Shown in pieces: positions 21,486 through 32,585 of a DNA stretch of 64,000 nucleotides (position 1 is its first letter; every line of letters starts with the position of its first letter). This stretch comes from Peronospora farinosa (taxonomy: Eukaryota > Oomycota > Peronosporomycetes > Peronosporales > Peronosporaceae). The stretch is taken from positions 372,001 through 436,000 of the forward strand of contig CANTFK010000943.1 in the NCBI GenBank assembly GCA_947646735.1. Direction: 5' to 3'. The translations under genes were made by a program, and so were the position numbers. The notes under the pieces were generated by a model that was not told the DNA's origin, did no database searches, and saw only the letters and a program-made list of their open reading frames with translations.

Positions 21486-24299
21486 TAGTACCTCCCTAAG
21501 GTTCAACAAAGATTATTTAATCTTAGTAGGGCCCCCCGCGCCTACTGGGAGTCTGCGTTTTCTTTCGTCGGCTTGATACGGGATTACGGCTTTGTCGGTT
21601 ATAACGTTGCTTTCGCAACGGACAGCTAGGGAGGAGGTACCGCACATGTAACATTTTACGGATGTCAAGTTGCTGCTCTGCACCTTAAAGCTGAGTATCA
21701 TGGATATCAGCATAGCTGAGGTCCTTGGGATCGGCCCTTTTAAGCGAGCTTATATATTATTCATGGGTAATCTGTTTGGTTGTGTCGGCAACCGTTAATG
21801 GCTATAAAAAGCCATGGCCCATTGTAATTGACTCAGGGACGTCGGGTAAATATGTTCGACGCCATTCTCTTTAAGAGATTAATCAATATGCTGAAGATAT
21901 ATAAGCGCAAAGAGGTGATTATACTACGGTCCATCTCGCAACTGGTGCTCGTGTCATCGTTCCTGAAGTTCTGTTAAATATAGATTTGAATTTTGTAGAC
22001 TTCAATAGAATAAAGCGATGTCTGGACATAGATTTGGACTCGAGATATGATCTCATTCTTGGTATGGATTGGCTGGAACGTCACGAGTCATGGATCAATC
22101 GAAGATCCGAAACCTAAGGTGCCACGCGCGATGTTCCTAGTGAAGCTTTGGAAAGTCATTAATTCACTTTGCTGGTTAAAAAGCGCGGTTAGCGCGAGCC
22201 ACTAACTGAGGCAATTAGTGTGCTGAAAACTAATGTTTTCTGAGTTACTAGACACCCATATTAACGAAAGTAGTATCAAACAATGCTCATTGACACAGTT
22301 TGAAAAGGCACGTACTGCGTTGAAAGATACTCGTAGTGATATCGTATCACCAAATGCTGAAAGCTTTGAGGGCCTATAGCCGAGTCATTAGAATTGAACC
22401 TGAGTGATGAGCATAGAGTGGCACTTATAAATACCCACTGGATATCGGTAATACATCGGCTTTTGTATAGAGCAAGATAAGGTCAAATACCTTGGTAGTG
22501 ATGTCGGCTGCGATAGTAGTTTACTGGATGTCTGTTATGACATCGGCTCTCGCAAAGATCAAACAAGATCGAGAAACCTATTTATTGTTACGATTTCGTC
22601 AATGAGAAGGCAGCGTCACCAGATGAAGGCTGCGTGACGCAAGGCGTCCGTTTAATCACGAAGTGATGTAAGAAATCAGTTGTATACCCTGTTCCACGGA
22701 GTGACAGGTGACGTAGATGGTGTGGTTGACCTAGAGGCCCTCTCATCATTAGACGCTCTGTAAGAGATAGACGAGATGTCATGGATACATTTCATTAAGC
22801 CTTTAAGGCTGTAGATCTTTTTCGATATGGTGGTCATTCTACCTGACATTAAGTTGAACTCATCCTCGCTTATTAATGAAACCTTCCTTAAGGATTTAAA
22901 GGCGGCATTTAGAGCACGTAGTGAATCATCAATCTTGAAGAACTCTTTGGATCACTACTATCATTTAGTTAAGTAATTTCAGGACGTAATGTGCCATATC
23001 CTACCGCCGCTTCTATTCTATGATAGAGGAGTACGTCATGAGATTGACTTGGTTCCTGGAATCAAATACTGCGTAACACGGCAGTGGCCTTTACCCAAAG
23101 AACAGTGTGACGTCATTGACGAGTTCTTTTGTGCAAAGCACGCGGCGGGAATGGTGCGCGAGAGTAAATCTCCGCACGCGACATACACTTTATGTGTTAA
23201 GAAACCGAATGGCTAATGGCGTAGTGTTCATGCTTATAATAAGCTCAATGCAGCCACTATACCTGCACAGACACCGATACCTAGAAAGGATGTTCTTCAG
23301 AACAAAATGGTCGGTTGTACCATGTACAGTGCGCTCGACTTAGTCGATGGTTATTACTAATTGCTTACGCGAGCAAGCGATGTTATGCTCACAGCGGTAA
23401 GTACTCCGAGCGGTATGATCTATGATTGGTTGGTGATGCCCAACGGGCTGACGAGCGCTCCGGCTACTCTTATCTGTTTGTGGCGCAAATTTATCGAGCT
23501 TATTAAAGTTATGCACAAGCATACTTTGATGACATTTTTTGCCATAGTCGTACTGAACATGGGTGGTCGAATACCGAGAACAATATTGCTTACGTAAAAG
23601 CTATGCTTGATTGCATGCGAATTAGCAAATTATATGCTAATGCATCTAAGTGCATTTTCGGTGCCGAAGAGATTATCTCTTTACGGTGTTTATTGGGAAG
23701 CGGGGTCTTCGAGAGGATCACGCCCGCTAAGGTCGATGCCATAGTCGACCGGGCCGTTCCACAGTTCTAGAATGATTTGCGGAAGTGGCTTGGCCTTGCC
23801 AATTACCTGCATGAGTACAGCGAGAATTACGCTGATATGACTCGGCCATTATCCAATCTCCTTAGTAAGGATGTGGAATGGTGTTGGCATGCCGAACACG
23901 AGGACACTTTTCAAGCAGTGAAAGAAAGCCTTCTCCAAGATTCTATCTTAGCTTTTCCAGACCCTGACCAACCTTTTAGCGTAGTATGTGACGCGTCGGA
24001 TTTTGCCATTAACAGTTATCTGTTACAAACAGATGTTGAAGGATACTAGCGAGTGATCACCTATAAAATTTTTGCCAGCTAAATCCTCTAACAAATCAAT
24101 CCAGTTCATGACAAAGAGCTACTTGCAAAAAAGTGTGCTTTAGTCAAACTAACGAGTTTATCTTCTGATATCCAGGATTTTCTTGATCTATACTGATCAT
24201 GCGTCATTACGACCTGTGACTCATTTGCCTCATCTCTCGCAGAAGATGTCCAGATGTCTTTCATTCTTTGCTGAATATAATTCCTAAGTGAGGCATAAG
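21486..24299 (+). pseudogene. G4b: old G4 gag-pol remnant, with a flipped gag piece
   Basis: Compared with G4a: 21500-21720 is the gag zinc-knuckle region in reverse orientation, while 21770 onward is forward protease (NDSG region lost), RT ([19 protein letters not shown] near 23040; YFDDIF near 23525) and RNase H (VVCDASDFAI near 23985). There are many stops and indels. It ends at ATAAG (24295-24299), exactly where G5 begins. The next G4 bases in order (GCCGGCAAG...) are found at the end of G4c (40950s, minus), so b and c are two halves of one element. Confidence 0.82.
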
Positions 24300-25565
24300 T
24301 GTGGTGGAGCGGGGTTCACAAAATTTCTGATGTAGATCCGACTCTCTACTGGCGCCCGGACAACTGACTTTCGGAGGGGGGCTCGAATTTCGTGTATAGC
24401 AATTCCTTCATCACCTTTTGTACCCGTCGGGAGGGCGGGGTATGGACTTGAGTAGATGCTGATCTTGACTGTGGTTGGGATTGGTTAGGGGGGTCGACCG
24501 TGCGGAAATCCTCACGCGGTCGAGGTTTTTTTTAGGTACTCTATCCGAGTCACCCTGATCTCTCTTGAGATCGCCTTGTTCAAAAAATAGATACTTGAAT
24601 TACTTATACGCTTGACTTAAGCCGTCTCGCGATCCTGTACCTTGTCCTTCACGTTATACTTCGTTCAATCGCAGGCAAAGTTTGCTTTTGTGAGAGTACT
24701 TGTAAAAACTGGCCAAAGAATCCAGGGATATTGCTTGTTCGTAGGGTGGCAGAAGCTCTTGATCGTCGGGGGGCCAAACATATCCCACCCAGAAGAGAAG
24801 TCTGCGTGCGTAGTTATAAGTAAAATAACTGCTTTGAATTAAATTAATCAAATACTAAAGCCTACGATTTTGCCTATCTGTATACCAGGGTATTTTATTA
24901 CGTATTGTTCTTTACGGAAAATCAGATCTCGATGTGTGGCCCACTCCAATATAGCCGCGATCTCACTCTAAATTATGATGTCAACATGATCGTATATGTA
25001 CCCATGTCGACAGTGATTCCATTTGTCGATCGTGATCACATTTGTCGATTTTTATTATGTTTGTCGATCGTGATCGTATTTTTGCCCGATCGCATTTGTC
25101 GATGGCGATCTCATTTGTCGAACATGATAGCATTTGTCGATGGTGATCGCATTGGTCGAACTGATCGCCACTTGTGCCCAAGTTGATTTGACCGTAATTA
25201 TATTCGTGCCGATTGGCTCGACCGCGATAACGATCTCCGTTTCAATCGATTGTGGCCGAATATGATCACATAAACTATCGCAGTTGCGATTGATCGGAAA
25301 TCGTCACAATCGCAAAGTGAGATCGATCGTAGCCCATTGTTATTGTAAATACGATCATGATAAAGCATAAAAAGTCGACATGTAGTCGTAATCTACACTT
25401 GGCCTGTAATAATTTTAGTCAATCGATTAATATTACAATATTAAATGATCGAGTCATTGTATAATCAAGTGTCATCCCATAATATTGATCCATCCCATGT
25501 ATGTAGTCCACATTCCAATCATTTTTCCGCCGTTGTTCAAAAATTCTTTGATCGGCTTCACCACA
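24300..25565 (-). repeat. G5 3' LTR (1266 bp)
   Basis: On plus it runs from TGTGGTGGAGCGGGG to CTTCACCACA, the reverse complement of the G5 LTR plan seen at 52361-53551. It contains a minisatellite at about 25015-25170 built on a roughly 21-bp unit with TTTGTCGATCGTGATC. It is more diverged than the 52361 copy. Confidence 0.75.
25015..25170. repeat. Minisatellite inside the G5 LTR
   Basis: About seven imperfect units around CATTTGTCGATCGTGATC, at the same relative place as the GGTCGACC minisatellite in the 52361-53551 LTR. Confidence 0.75.
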
Positions 25566-25647
25566 GCCGCCCCCAGCGCCGATCACCGACATACAGTGTG
25601 GGTGTATCGGTGCATCTTTGGTCAATCTATTTCATCGCGATTTCAAC

Positions 25648-27760
25648 ATGTCGCAATCACCATCTGGAACATCTGCGTCCCCTAATCCGACAAACGAATT
25701 CGGGGCTGCCCTGCCGCGATCACTCTTCCATCGTCTGCTAGTTTCCCTAGTGGTCAAGCATAAGTCATCCCTGCTGTGGATCGGGCTACTTTGCAAGCTC
25801 AAATCGATATTCTTTATGACTGCATCGAAACCCACTAAGATATACGCGATACTTATAACTCGATTTACGACGCATCGCGCCTCCAAGAAATCCGCAACGA
25901 TCGCTTGGAGAAGAAGATCAAAGCTTACCAAGAGTTTGCCAATTCTTTCGTAAAATGTGTAATTTGAGAACATAACAATTTACGTCACCAGCTCCAGGAC
26001 GTGAACATTTAGTAGACGATTACCGGGGTAAATTGAGTCATCTCGATCAATATAAAAAAGAGATTTCGGACCTACTTTCCTCTCTCCTCGGTACCAATGT
26101 GGCTCGCCACAAAGATAAAAAAATCAATTCCAATTGCTCGCCGTCGAAAAAGGTAAGTTTCATCGATTGCTGCAGTTGAAGCTGCCGACGGAAAAGTGGC
26201 GCAAGCGCAAAATTTCGAGAGCAAGTGCAACGTCCGTTACGAGGATTTCAAGGACAAATTGAATCGTACGAAGTGTTAGCTTGATGCGACCCGAGTCGAG
26301 CGTGATCAACTCCTGTCAGCAGTCGATGATCGTGAGGCCGATCGTGATCGTTTGGTCACAAAAGTTATTGGTTTGAAATTCGATCGCGATCGCACAATTT
26401 GTGATCCAGATTCTCTTTTCGCTCGTTTAGACGATGTAGTTTATGTTACCGAATTTTCGGCTTCCACCTCGTTGCCCATTATGACCTACACTAAAAGGTT
26501 CCTTCAACGAAACAAACGTCAGCATCAGGTTACTACCCTGGATAAAACAACCTTGAAAAATAAAAGCGGTGATATTACACCCCTTGCTCACCGCCCACTC
26601 TACCTATCGACCATTCTGAATCCAAATTTCACACTCCGGTTGGATTTATTTCGCTTAAAAAATCATACTGGGTCCACGCAGGGAATCCACTCTGTGATTT
26701 TTTTTCGTCCCCTTTACCTGAAGATTTCTGACGACAATAATCAATTTTAAATCTCGTCCAACCAGACTGAAATTTTGTTGTTGACTGCGTTATCTTCGTC
26801 TCGGTCCACGTCCCGAAAACGGCGGCGGCACAGTCTAAGACGGTGTTAACTTCTTCACCGATAACGGTCGACACTTCCAACCCGATTACCTTAACTTCTA
26901 GTATTCAGCCTCGTGTATCCATGGCCGATTTGTTTGAAAAAATATCTGATGATTCTAACAGAATAGGTAGCGAGCTTCGGAGTCCATTCAATCAGCTAAA
27001 TCTACGAAAAAGTCTATGAATCTCCCAGCCACAACTATTAAATCGTCATCGTCAAGCCCTATGGGAAGCGAAATGCGTTTTTCCAATCTCCTATAAGCTA
27101 CGTCTGTAACGGGGCGAGCCCGTTACATAATATTAACACTTATATGAAGTGTCAACAAAAATATTATTATAACTAATAATATTTGACAATATTACCTTTT
27201 CTAATAATATTGTTCCTAGATCTCCTTGAAGTTGGAGATGCCCTCTCATTGGTTGATATGGGCCATCATATCAACCAACGCGCTGACCAATGACCGATGG
27301 ACGCGCGCAATGAGTGGAGGGCAAGTTGTCAACATACATAGTTGTAGTTTAATTTAGTTAACATAGGTTATAACAGATTAGTTTTATTAAGATAGTTAAC
27401 TATATTAAATACAGTTTTCTTTTCCTCTACTTCTAAGCGTTTGTTTAGAAGTAAAGCTTCCTCTGCCTCTTGTGTAAGAGAGGTAATTGAGGCACCTGCT
27501 TTCACTGTAATCAGTGAAAGTAGACTATATTGTAATCAGTATAGTCGGAGGGTGCCCCGTTACAACGTCGATCCGATCCAGCACTAGCCACCTTTGCTAA
27601 GGAGCGAAGTCAACGGCGATCGAGAGCTGTTCCCGAATGGAAAAATGTATTGCAGAAGATTTTGCAAGGTATGATCGACGGCCATTTTTATCGAGACATC
27701 CTATGGACCCAATTACCCTTTACTTTCACCTTCAGAACGAGGTAAAAATGTGGTATCCAG
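25648..27760 (+). pseudogene. G5 antisense accessory gene remnant (coiled coil)
   Basis: ATG at 25648 lies 83 bp inside the G5 3' LTR and opens MSQSPSGTSASPNPTNEF. After frame changes the trace continues as charged helical sequence (LQEIRNDRLEKKIKAYQEF about 25890; ATRVERDQLLSAVDDREADR about 26290) and on to about 26470. Past the inserted G3 LTR (27105-27564) it ends near VPEWKNVLQKILQG (about 27625). Many stops, so it is dead. It is antisense to G5 pol, whose last codons run the other way from 27937. This is the fifth lineage here with such a gene; sequence likeness to the others is low. Confidence 0.5.
27105..27564 (+). repeat. Solo G3 LTR with perfect target duplication
   Basis: 460 bp, TGTAACGGGG to CCCCGTTACA, flanked by ACGTC at 27100-27104 and 27565-27569. 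It is the product of LTR-LTR recombination after a G3 insertion into the G5 antisense gene. Confidence 0.93.
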
Positions 27761-27799
27761 GATTCGCCACAAAGCAAATTAACATTCTACACCTTCACC

Positions 27800-27937
27800 T
27801 TCACCATTTCTAACATTCCACCGCCATTAGTCACGACGTTCCTCCTCGTGTGACTGCATCACCTTGAAACGATCAATACTTGATCAATTGCGATTAAACT
27901 CTTCCAGCAAAGCGCCGCAATTCAAATCGGCCTCATC
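27800..27937 (-). pseudogene. G5 pol 3' end (after the chromodomain core)
   Basis: On minus from 27937 it reads DEADLNCGALLEEF, continuing the frame that stops at the G3c boundary 55055 (WKGYEDPS-type chromodomain end). The shared bases are GATGA, the target duplication. This shows the two places were once adjacent. Confidence 0.75.
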
Positions 27938-28397
27938 TGTAATGGGGCACCCTCCGACTATACTGATTACAGTATAGTCTACTTTCACTGATTACAGTGA
28001 AAGCAGGTGCCTCAATTACCTCTCTTACACAAGAGGCAGAGGAAGCTTTACTTCTAAACAAACGCTTAGAAGTAGAGGAAAAGAAAACTGTATTTAATAT
28101 AGTTAACTATCTTAATAAAACTAATCTGTTATAACCTATGTTAACTAAATTAAACTACAACTATGTATGTTGACAACTTGCCCTCCACTCATTGCGCGCG
28201 TCCATCGGTCATTGGTCAGCGCGTTGGTTGATATGATGGCCCATATCAACCAATGAGAGGGCATCTCCAACTTCAAGGAGATCTAGGAACAATATTATAA
28301 GAAAAGGTAATATTGTCAAATATTATTAGTTATAAAAATATTTTTTTTGACACTTCATATAAGTGTCAATATTATGTAACGGGCTCACCCCGTTACA
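27938..28397 (-). repeat. G3b 3' LTR (460 bp)
   Basis: TGTAATGGGG to CCCCGTTACA on plus. The purine tract on minus is GAGGGGGGGGGTGA, immediately inside. It shares with 27105-27564 the variants TTGTCAAC and AATTTAG, which the other G3 LTRs lack. Confidence 0.93.
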
Positions 28398-28493
28398 TCA
28401 CCCCCCCCCTCAACCAACAGTCACCTTAGTGACTGTTTAGTGACTATGGGAAAGGAGAACTTGTTGAATTTTCTTTCATTCAACAATTACGCT

Positions 28494-29510
28494 ATGACAA
28501 AGTCAATGCGCGTCGCTGCTAAGGCAGCCGAGAGCTCGGCTGCACGCCTGTGTGCAGCCGCTACTGAGGCTTCACAGCCTCATCCAGCAGACATTAATGT
28601 GTCTGCTATAAGTCAACATCAGCCTGCAACGCCTGTTGCAGGTTCACGTAGCGCTTCGCCACGTGAAGATGTTGACCCAGAGTTAGTCGTTGACTACTCT
28701 GGTGAGTCGGATGACGCATCCGGCTCAAAGCCACCTGTGTCACTCCCGGGCTCTCCCCGGGGTGATACCTCGTCGTCTAATGCTACGAAGAGAGATCGTG
28801 GTACATTGAGTGAATCAATGTACCGTGAAATGTTCGGTTCGTCTGATGAATCAGACGACTCGCCAAACGAGTCGAAGGATAGTGACTCGGGTGAGGACCG
28901 TACGGGTGATGTCAGTACTTCTACTGACATCAATGCTCATAGTGTCGGTACTTCTGTTGACACTAATGCTCGTGGTGTCGGTACTTCTGTTGACACCACG
29001 CAGGAGGCTTTAGACCGCAACGTATTGCGTCTTGCTCCTGATCGCAAGCCATGGATGCTACCTAAGCATCTGCTTGATCGTTGGTCTGGAAAGACCAACG
29101 AACGGTTCCCCATACCGTTGTTTGATGCGTCAAAGCTTCATGGACTTGACGCCAGTGCGAAGAACTTTCGCACTGAGAACGATTTTTACATCGATGTGTT
29201 CCTTGAACATCGATGGTATGGCCCACACAAGAAGCGTGAGGCCGACGCGTTCCTCCAATCTTGGAACGCGTTTATCGCCAACGTTTTAAACGTTGGGAAA
29301 GAGGCTTGGTTTCAAAGACTTTATGCTAGCCGCAATAAGTTTCAGAAACGAAGTACGTCCGGTGCATGCTATCGTTTGCACCGGTTATCTAGAGAGGCAG
29401 GCCTGTTATGCCTCTCTTGGGGCGACCCATGCCCGGGGTGCCTGAGCCCCTCGTCAAGAGCGCCTAAGGAGGCGTACCTCCTTACTGAGGAGGGCTCGCA
29501 TCTCTTCTGA
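28494..29510 (+). CDS. G3b antisense accessory ORF (about 338 aa)
   Basis: The conserved ATG (MTKSMRVAAKAA) is 97 bp inside the 3' LTR; an in-frame ATG at 28446 is also possible. Residues 1-165 are Ser/Asp-rich and probably disordered (VVDYSGESDD, SSDESDDSPNES), with three GTSVDT-type units where G3c has fewer. A helical part follows: KPWMLPKHLLDRW, FYIDVFLEHRW, LQSWNAFIANVLNVG. The SWxAFI helix resembles the G2 antisense product. It stops at 29510, 34 bp from the end of pol on the other strand. Open in both G3b and G3c. Function unknown. Confidence 0.62.
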   Translation: MTKSMRVAAKAAESSAARLCAAATEASQPHPADINVSAISQHQPATPVAGSRSASPREDVDPELVVDYSGESDDASGSKPPVSLPGSPRGDTSSSNATKRDRGTLSESMYREMFGSSDESDDSPNESKDSDSGEDRTGDVSTSTDINAHSVGTSVDTNARGVGTSVDTTQEALDRNVLRLAPDRKPWMLPKHLLDRWSGKTNERFPIPLFDASKLHGLDASAKNFRTENDFYIDVFLEHRWYGPHKKREADAFLQSWNAFIANVLNVGKEAWFQRLYASRNKFQKRSTSGACYRLHRLSREAGLLCLSWGDPCPGCLSPSSRAPKEAYLLTEEGSHLF

Positions 29511-29515
29511 AATGC

Positions 29516-30205
29516 GTGAAGAGATTGCTACTTTGCAATCCCTTTACGAGCGCGCTGGGCGCTCGTATTCCGATGGTCCTTCACCCATCGGGTGCTCCTT
29601 GTCGTACTGTTCGACAAGGCCGTGAACGTCGGCCATCAGTTGGGCCCGAGGTTCCCAGCTATCCGCCGAAAGCGGATAGCCACGCCACCGGACGAGATAA
29701 ATTGTCCGACGTCCCTTCACATCGCGGTGATTTCGCAATCGTTCCACAAGGAAGCGCTTCCCACCGTTTGAGTCCTCCAACGGATGCGGTGGTGGAGGGA
29801 AAACCCTGTCCGATTATTTCATCGGACTTGTCTGCTGAGTTATACGGGTTTGACCGTGTAACTCGTGAGCTACGTTGTGATGTCGATCACGAACGGGATA
29901 AGCGTCGCCGCTTAGAGGACATTGTGCGACAGCTTGGGTTTGACCATGAAAAGTCTCGGGAAGCAATGCTTTCACACTGTTATAGAATGAGAGTATACTT
30001 CATTCTCTAAGTAACGACCTGACGACAGCTCGTCAGGAGATCGTCCATTATCATGGGACGATCTCATCTCTACACGACCAGATATCGAATCTGGTTCGTG
30101 ACAACAAGAATCTGAAGGGGATTCTTGAGAGTAATGGCTATCTTCGTCGTTCGAAGAAGCCGCGTACTGAACGTACGGACGAAGACGTCCCACGTAAAAC
30201 GTAGG
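29516..30205 (+). pseudogene. G3b antisense continuation: coiled coil over the pol chromodomain and linker
   Basis: In other plus-strand frames the trace goes on: MREEIATLQSLYERAGRSY (about 29512), VTRELRCDVDHERDKRRRLED (about 29860) to 29999, then after a stop RQEIVHYHGTISSLHDQISNLV (about 30030) to 30205. Heptad-like Leu/Ile spacing suggests a coiled coil. The sense strand is the pol linker and chromodomain. Frame breaks mean it is either a decayed gene or one needing splicing. Confidence 0.42.
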
Positions 30206-30319
30206 ATGCGTACGCATCCTGCGTGGCAACTCGATCGTGTATGCGTTGCCTAGGCGGCGCAATACACGAAACGGGCCGATGTACTTGGGCAACAATTTAT
30301 TGCTGCCCACGTTAGTCAC
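29544..30319 (-). pseudogene. G3b GPF/Y module and chromodomain
   Basis: The GPF/Y module (LLPKYIGPFRVLRRLGN to HPTFYVGRLRPY) lies at 30319-30170, then an Asp/Ser-rich linker, stops between about 29972 and 29785, and the chromodomain (FLVERLRNHRD, YLVRWRGYPLSADSWEP) at 29780-29544. G3c has the same breaks. Confidence 0.82.
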
Positions 30320-30354
30320 TACATGTTTAGGTAGGTTTACTGTTGACAGTAAAA

Positions 30355-31470
30355 CTAAATCACCTTCAATAAATGTTTGAGCATTTGCCCTTCCATTATT
30401 GTCTGCGTTTCGCTTTTGTTTATCCCCGCTTCCGCGATGGAATCTTGCACGAAACGGACTACCGCTTCACGAGTCAGCAGGAAATCCTCAGCTGACTCGT
30501 TGCTTTTGGCTGCAGTGCATTGTGAGTGCACTGCAGAGATATCGGTTACTAATTCAGCGAGAACAATACTGTTCTCACTTGTGATACCTCGAACGATGCT
30601 GACATCTTCAGCATCGTTATCAGTAAGAGCGTCATCGCTCTTACTTTCTTCCTCTTCACCGAAGTCGAATGGTACGACTTCGGTTACTTTCGCGTCGACC
30701 ATAACGTCTTCGCGTGATGAGCAAGAGCCAGATTGGCTCTCGCTCGAGCGAGTCCCTCCCCCCCTTGAATTAGAGTCACCCTCTACTAAGGTGGGGACAC
30801 GTGGATGGCGAAGGCCATTCACGTAGAACGGTGTATGCGTCGTAGACGCATGCACGGAGTTGTTGATGGCGAATTCGACCATCGACAAGAACTCACTCCA
30901 ACTCGTAAACGAGTGGACGTACCCTCGAAGAATCTCTTCGAGGACGCGATTGGCGCGTTCAGTCTGACCATCAGTTTCTGGATGGTCAGAAGTAGACATT
31001 GTGAGCCGTGTTCCAAGTGTTTGGAACACGGAACGCCAAAACTCAGCCGTGAACCGGGGGTCCCTATCGGACACAAGTTCACGGGGTAAACCGTGCAATC
31101 GAAAGATTGTATCGATAAACACTCGAGCACAGCCCTCTGCTGTGATCGACTCAGGTACAGCAACAAGATGTAACATCTTGCTGAACCTGTCCACAAACAC
31201 GAGAATACCATTATTCCCGTGAGCGTCTTTGGGAAACCCAAAGGCGAAGTCCATTGATACGGACTCCCAGCACTCTGCCGGAACAGGTAGAGGCTGCAAT
31301 GGTGCACGGAGTGAAGGACTAGGCTTCACTCGTTGACACACCTCGCAAGCACGCACGTACTTGCGCACAAACTTATACTGGCGTGGCCAGTAAAAGTCGC
31401 GACTGACCGTGAGGTAGGTCTTCTCACGGCCGCGATGCCCACTTATTGGTGCATCGTGACATTCAAACAT
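30355..31470 (-). pseudogene. G3b integrase
   Basis: HHCC finger (HDAPISGHRG to CEVCQRV) and catalytic D,D,E motifs (FVDRFSK, SDRDPRF, TDGQTERANR) are all present. The C-terminal extension is acidic. A 1-nt indel near 30420 shifts the frame before the GPF/Y module; G3c carries the same shift. Confidence 0.9.
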
Positions 31471-31499
31471 GATCCGTAACCTGAGATCATGTTGTGGCG

Positions 31500-32576
31500 T
31501 TACAACGACGCGACGCGTGGGACGGCTGTATAGTACAGTAAGCCGTTCCGTTGGGTGTATCGATCGAGAGAAGATCGATACATGGCAGGCAAGCGCTTCT
31601 TAGCTTGCGTGGATGGGTCCTTGAGATACTCCATCAGGCGTACAAGATCATTATCTTGTGCGCATGCCCTTCTAATGTCGTCGAGTAAACTCGACGACAA
31701 GACGCTGGTACTCAGCGTGGCGACAGTGGTGTTCACATCACTGTCGGATTGCACAGTCGGCTCTAGGTCAGGCCGACGTGAAAGAGCATCGGCGACGACG
31801 TTAAGTCGTCCCGGTTTATACTCCACGGAGAAGTTGTACTCCGCGAAGAATGACAACCATCTCGCCATTCGTTGCGAGAGGTGTGGACTATTTACAGCCG
31901 TGCGTAGTGACGCATGGTCTGTATATACAATGAACGGTCTATCTCCTAAGAGATAGACGCGAAACTTAGCCAGTGCATACTTTATGGCAAGGCGTTCCTT
32001 GTCATGCACCGGGTAATTGCGCTCGGCCGGTTGCAGCTGACGCGATTGATAACAGACGACACGCTCTGCGCCGTCTGTATCATATTGCATCAGTGCACAG
32101 CCGATTGCAAAATTACTGGCGTCACAGACCACATGAAATGGTCTGTCTTGATCGGCAATCGCCAACACTGGCGATTGCATCAAGCTTTGCTTGATACGTT
32201 CAAAGGAACGCTGACAATCAGCGTTCCAATTCCACTTTACATTTTTCTTGAGTAAACAAGAAAGATGTACTGTCATTTCGGCATAATTGCGCGAGTACTT
32301 GTGCAAGTACGCCGCTAGCCCAAGGAACTTCCTTAGTCCCTTGACATCGACTGGCACTGGCCAGTCGGTGATCGCCTTGATCTTTTCTGTATCAGGGCGT
32401 ACGCCGTTCTTTACAACGATGCACCCAAGAAGTGGTATTTCACTAGCTGCGAATATACACTTCTTGAGGTTGACGTACAGCTTATTCTCTCGCATAAGTG
32501 TAAGAACCTTACGGAAGTGGAGTCTATGGACTTCCACGTCAGTTTTCCCGTCCATAGCCCGACTATGGACGAACAC
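31500..32576 (-). pseudogene. G3b RT C-terminus and RNase H
   Basis: It begins right after the stop in the RT catalytic box. Contains the thumb (GLRKFLGLAAYLHKYSRNYAE), RNase H (VVCDASNFAIGCALMQY; TDHASLRTAV) and the tether. It ends at a frameshift before integrase near 31500, also found in G3c. The coding sequence is a chain of short inverted repeats. Confidence 0.9.
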
Positions 32577-32585
32577 ATCATCGAA

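Noticed and set aside
25015..25170. CRISPR-like array
   Set aside because: Units are contiguous, imperfect and without unique spacers, and lie within a eukaryotic LTR.
26352..26750. Independent 132-codon host gene
   Set aside because: Its charged start continues the coiled-coil trace of the G5 antisense gene remnant and the rest has no domain.
30805..31222. Frames antisense to the G3b integrase core
   Set aside because: Shadow frames; the sense strand keeps the integrase motifs and explains the conservation.
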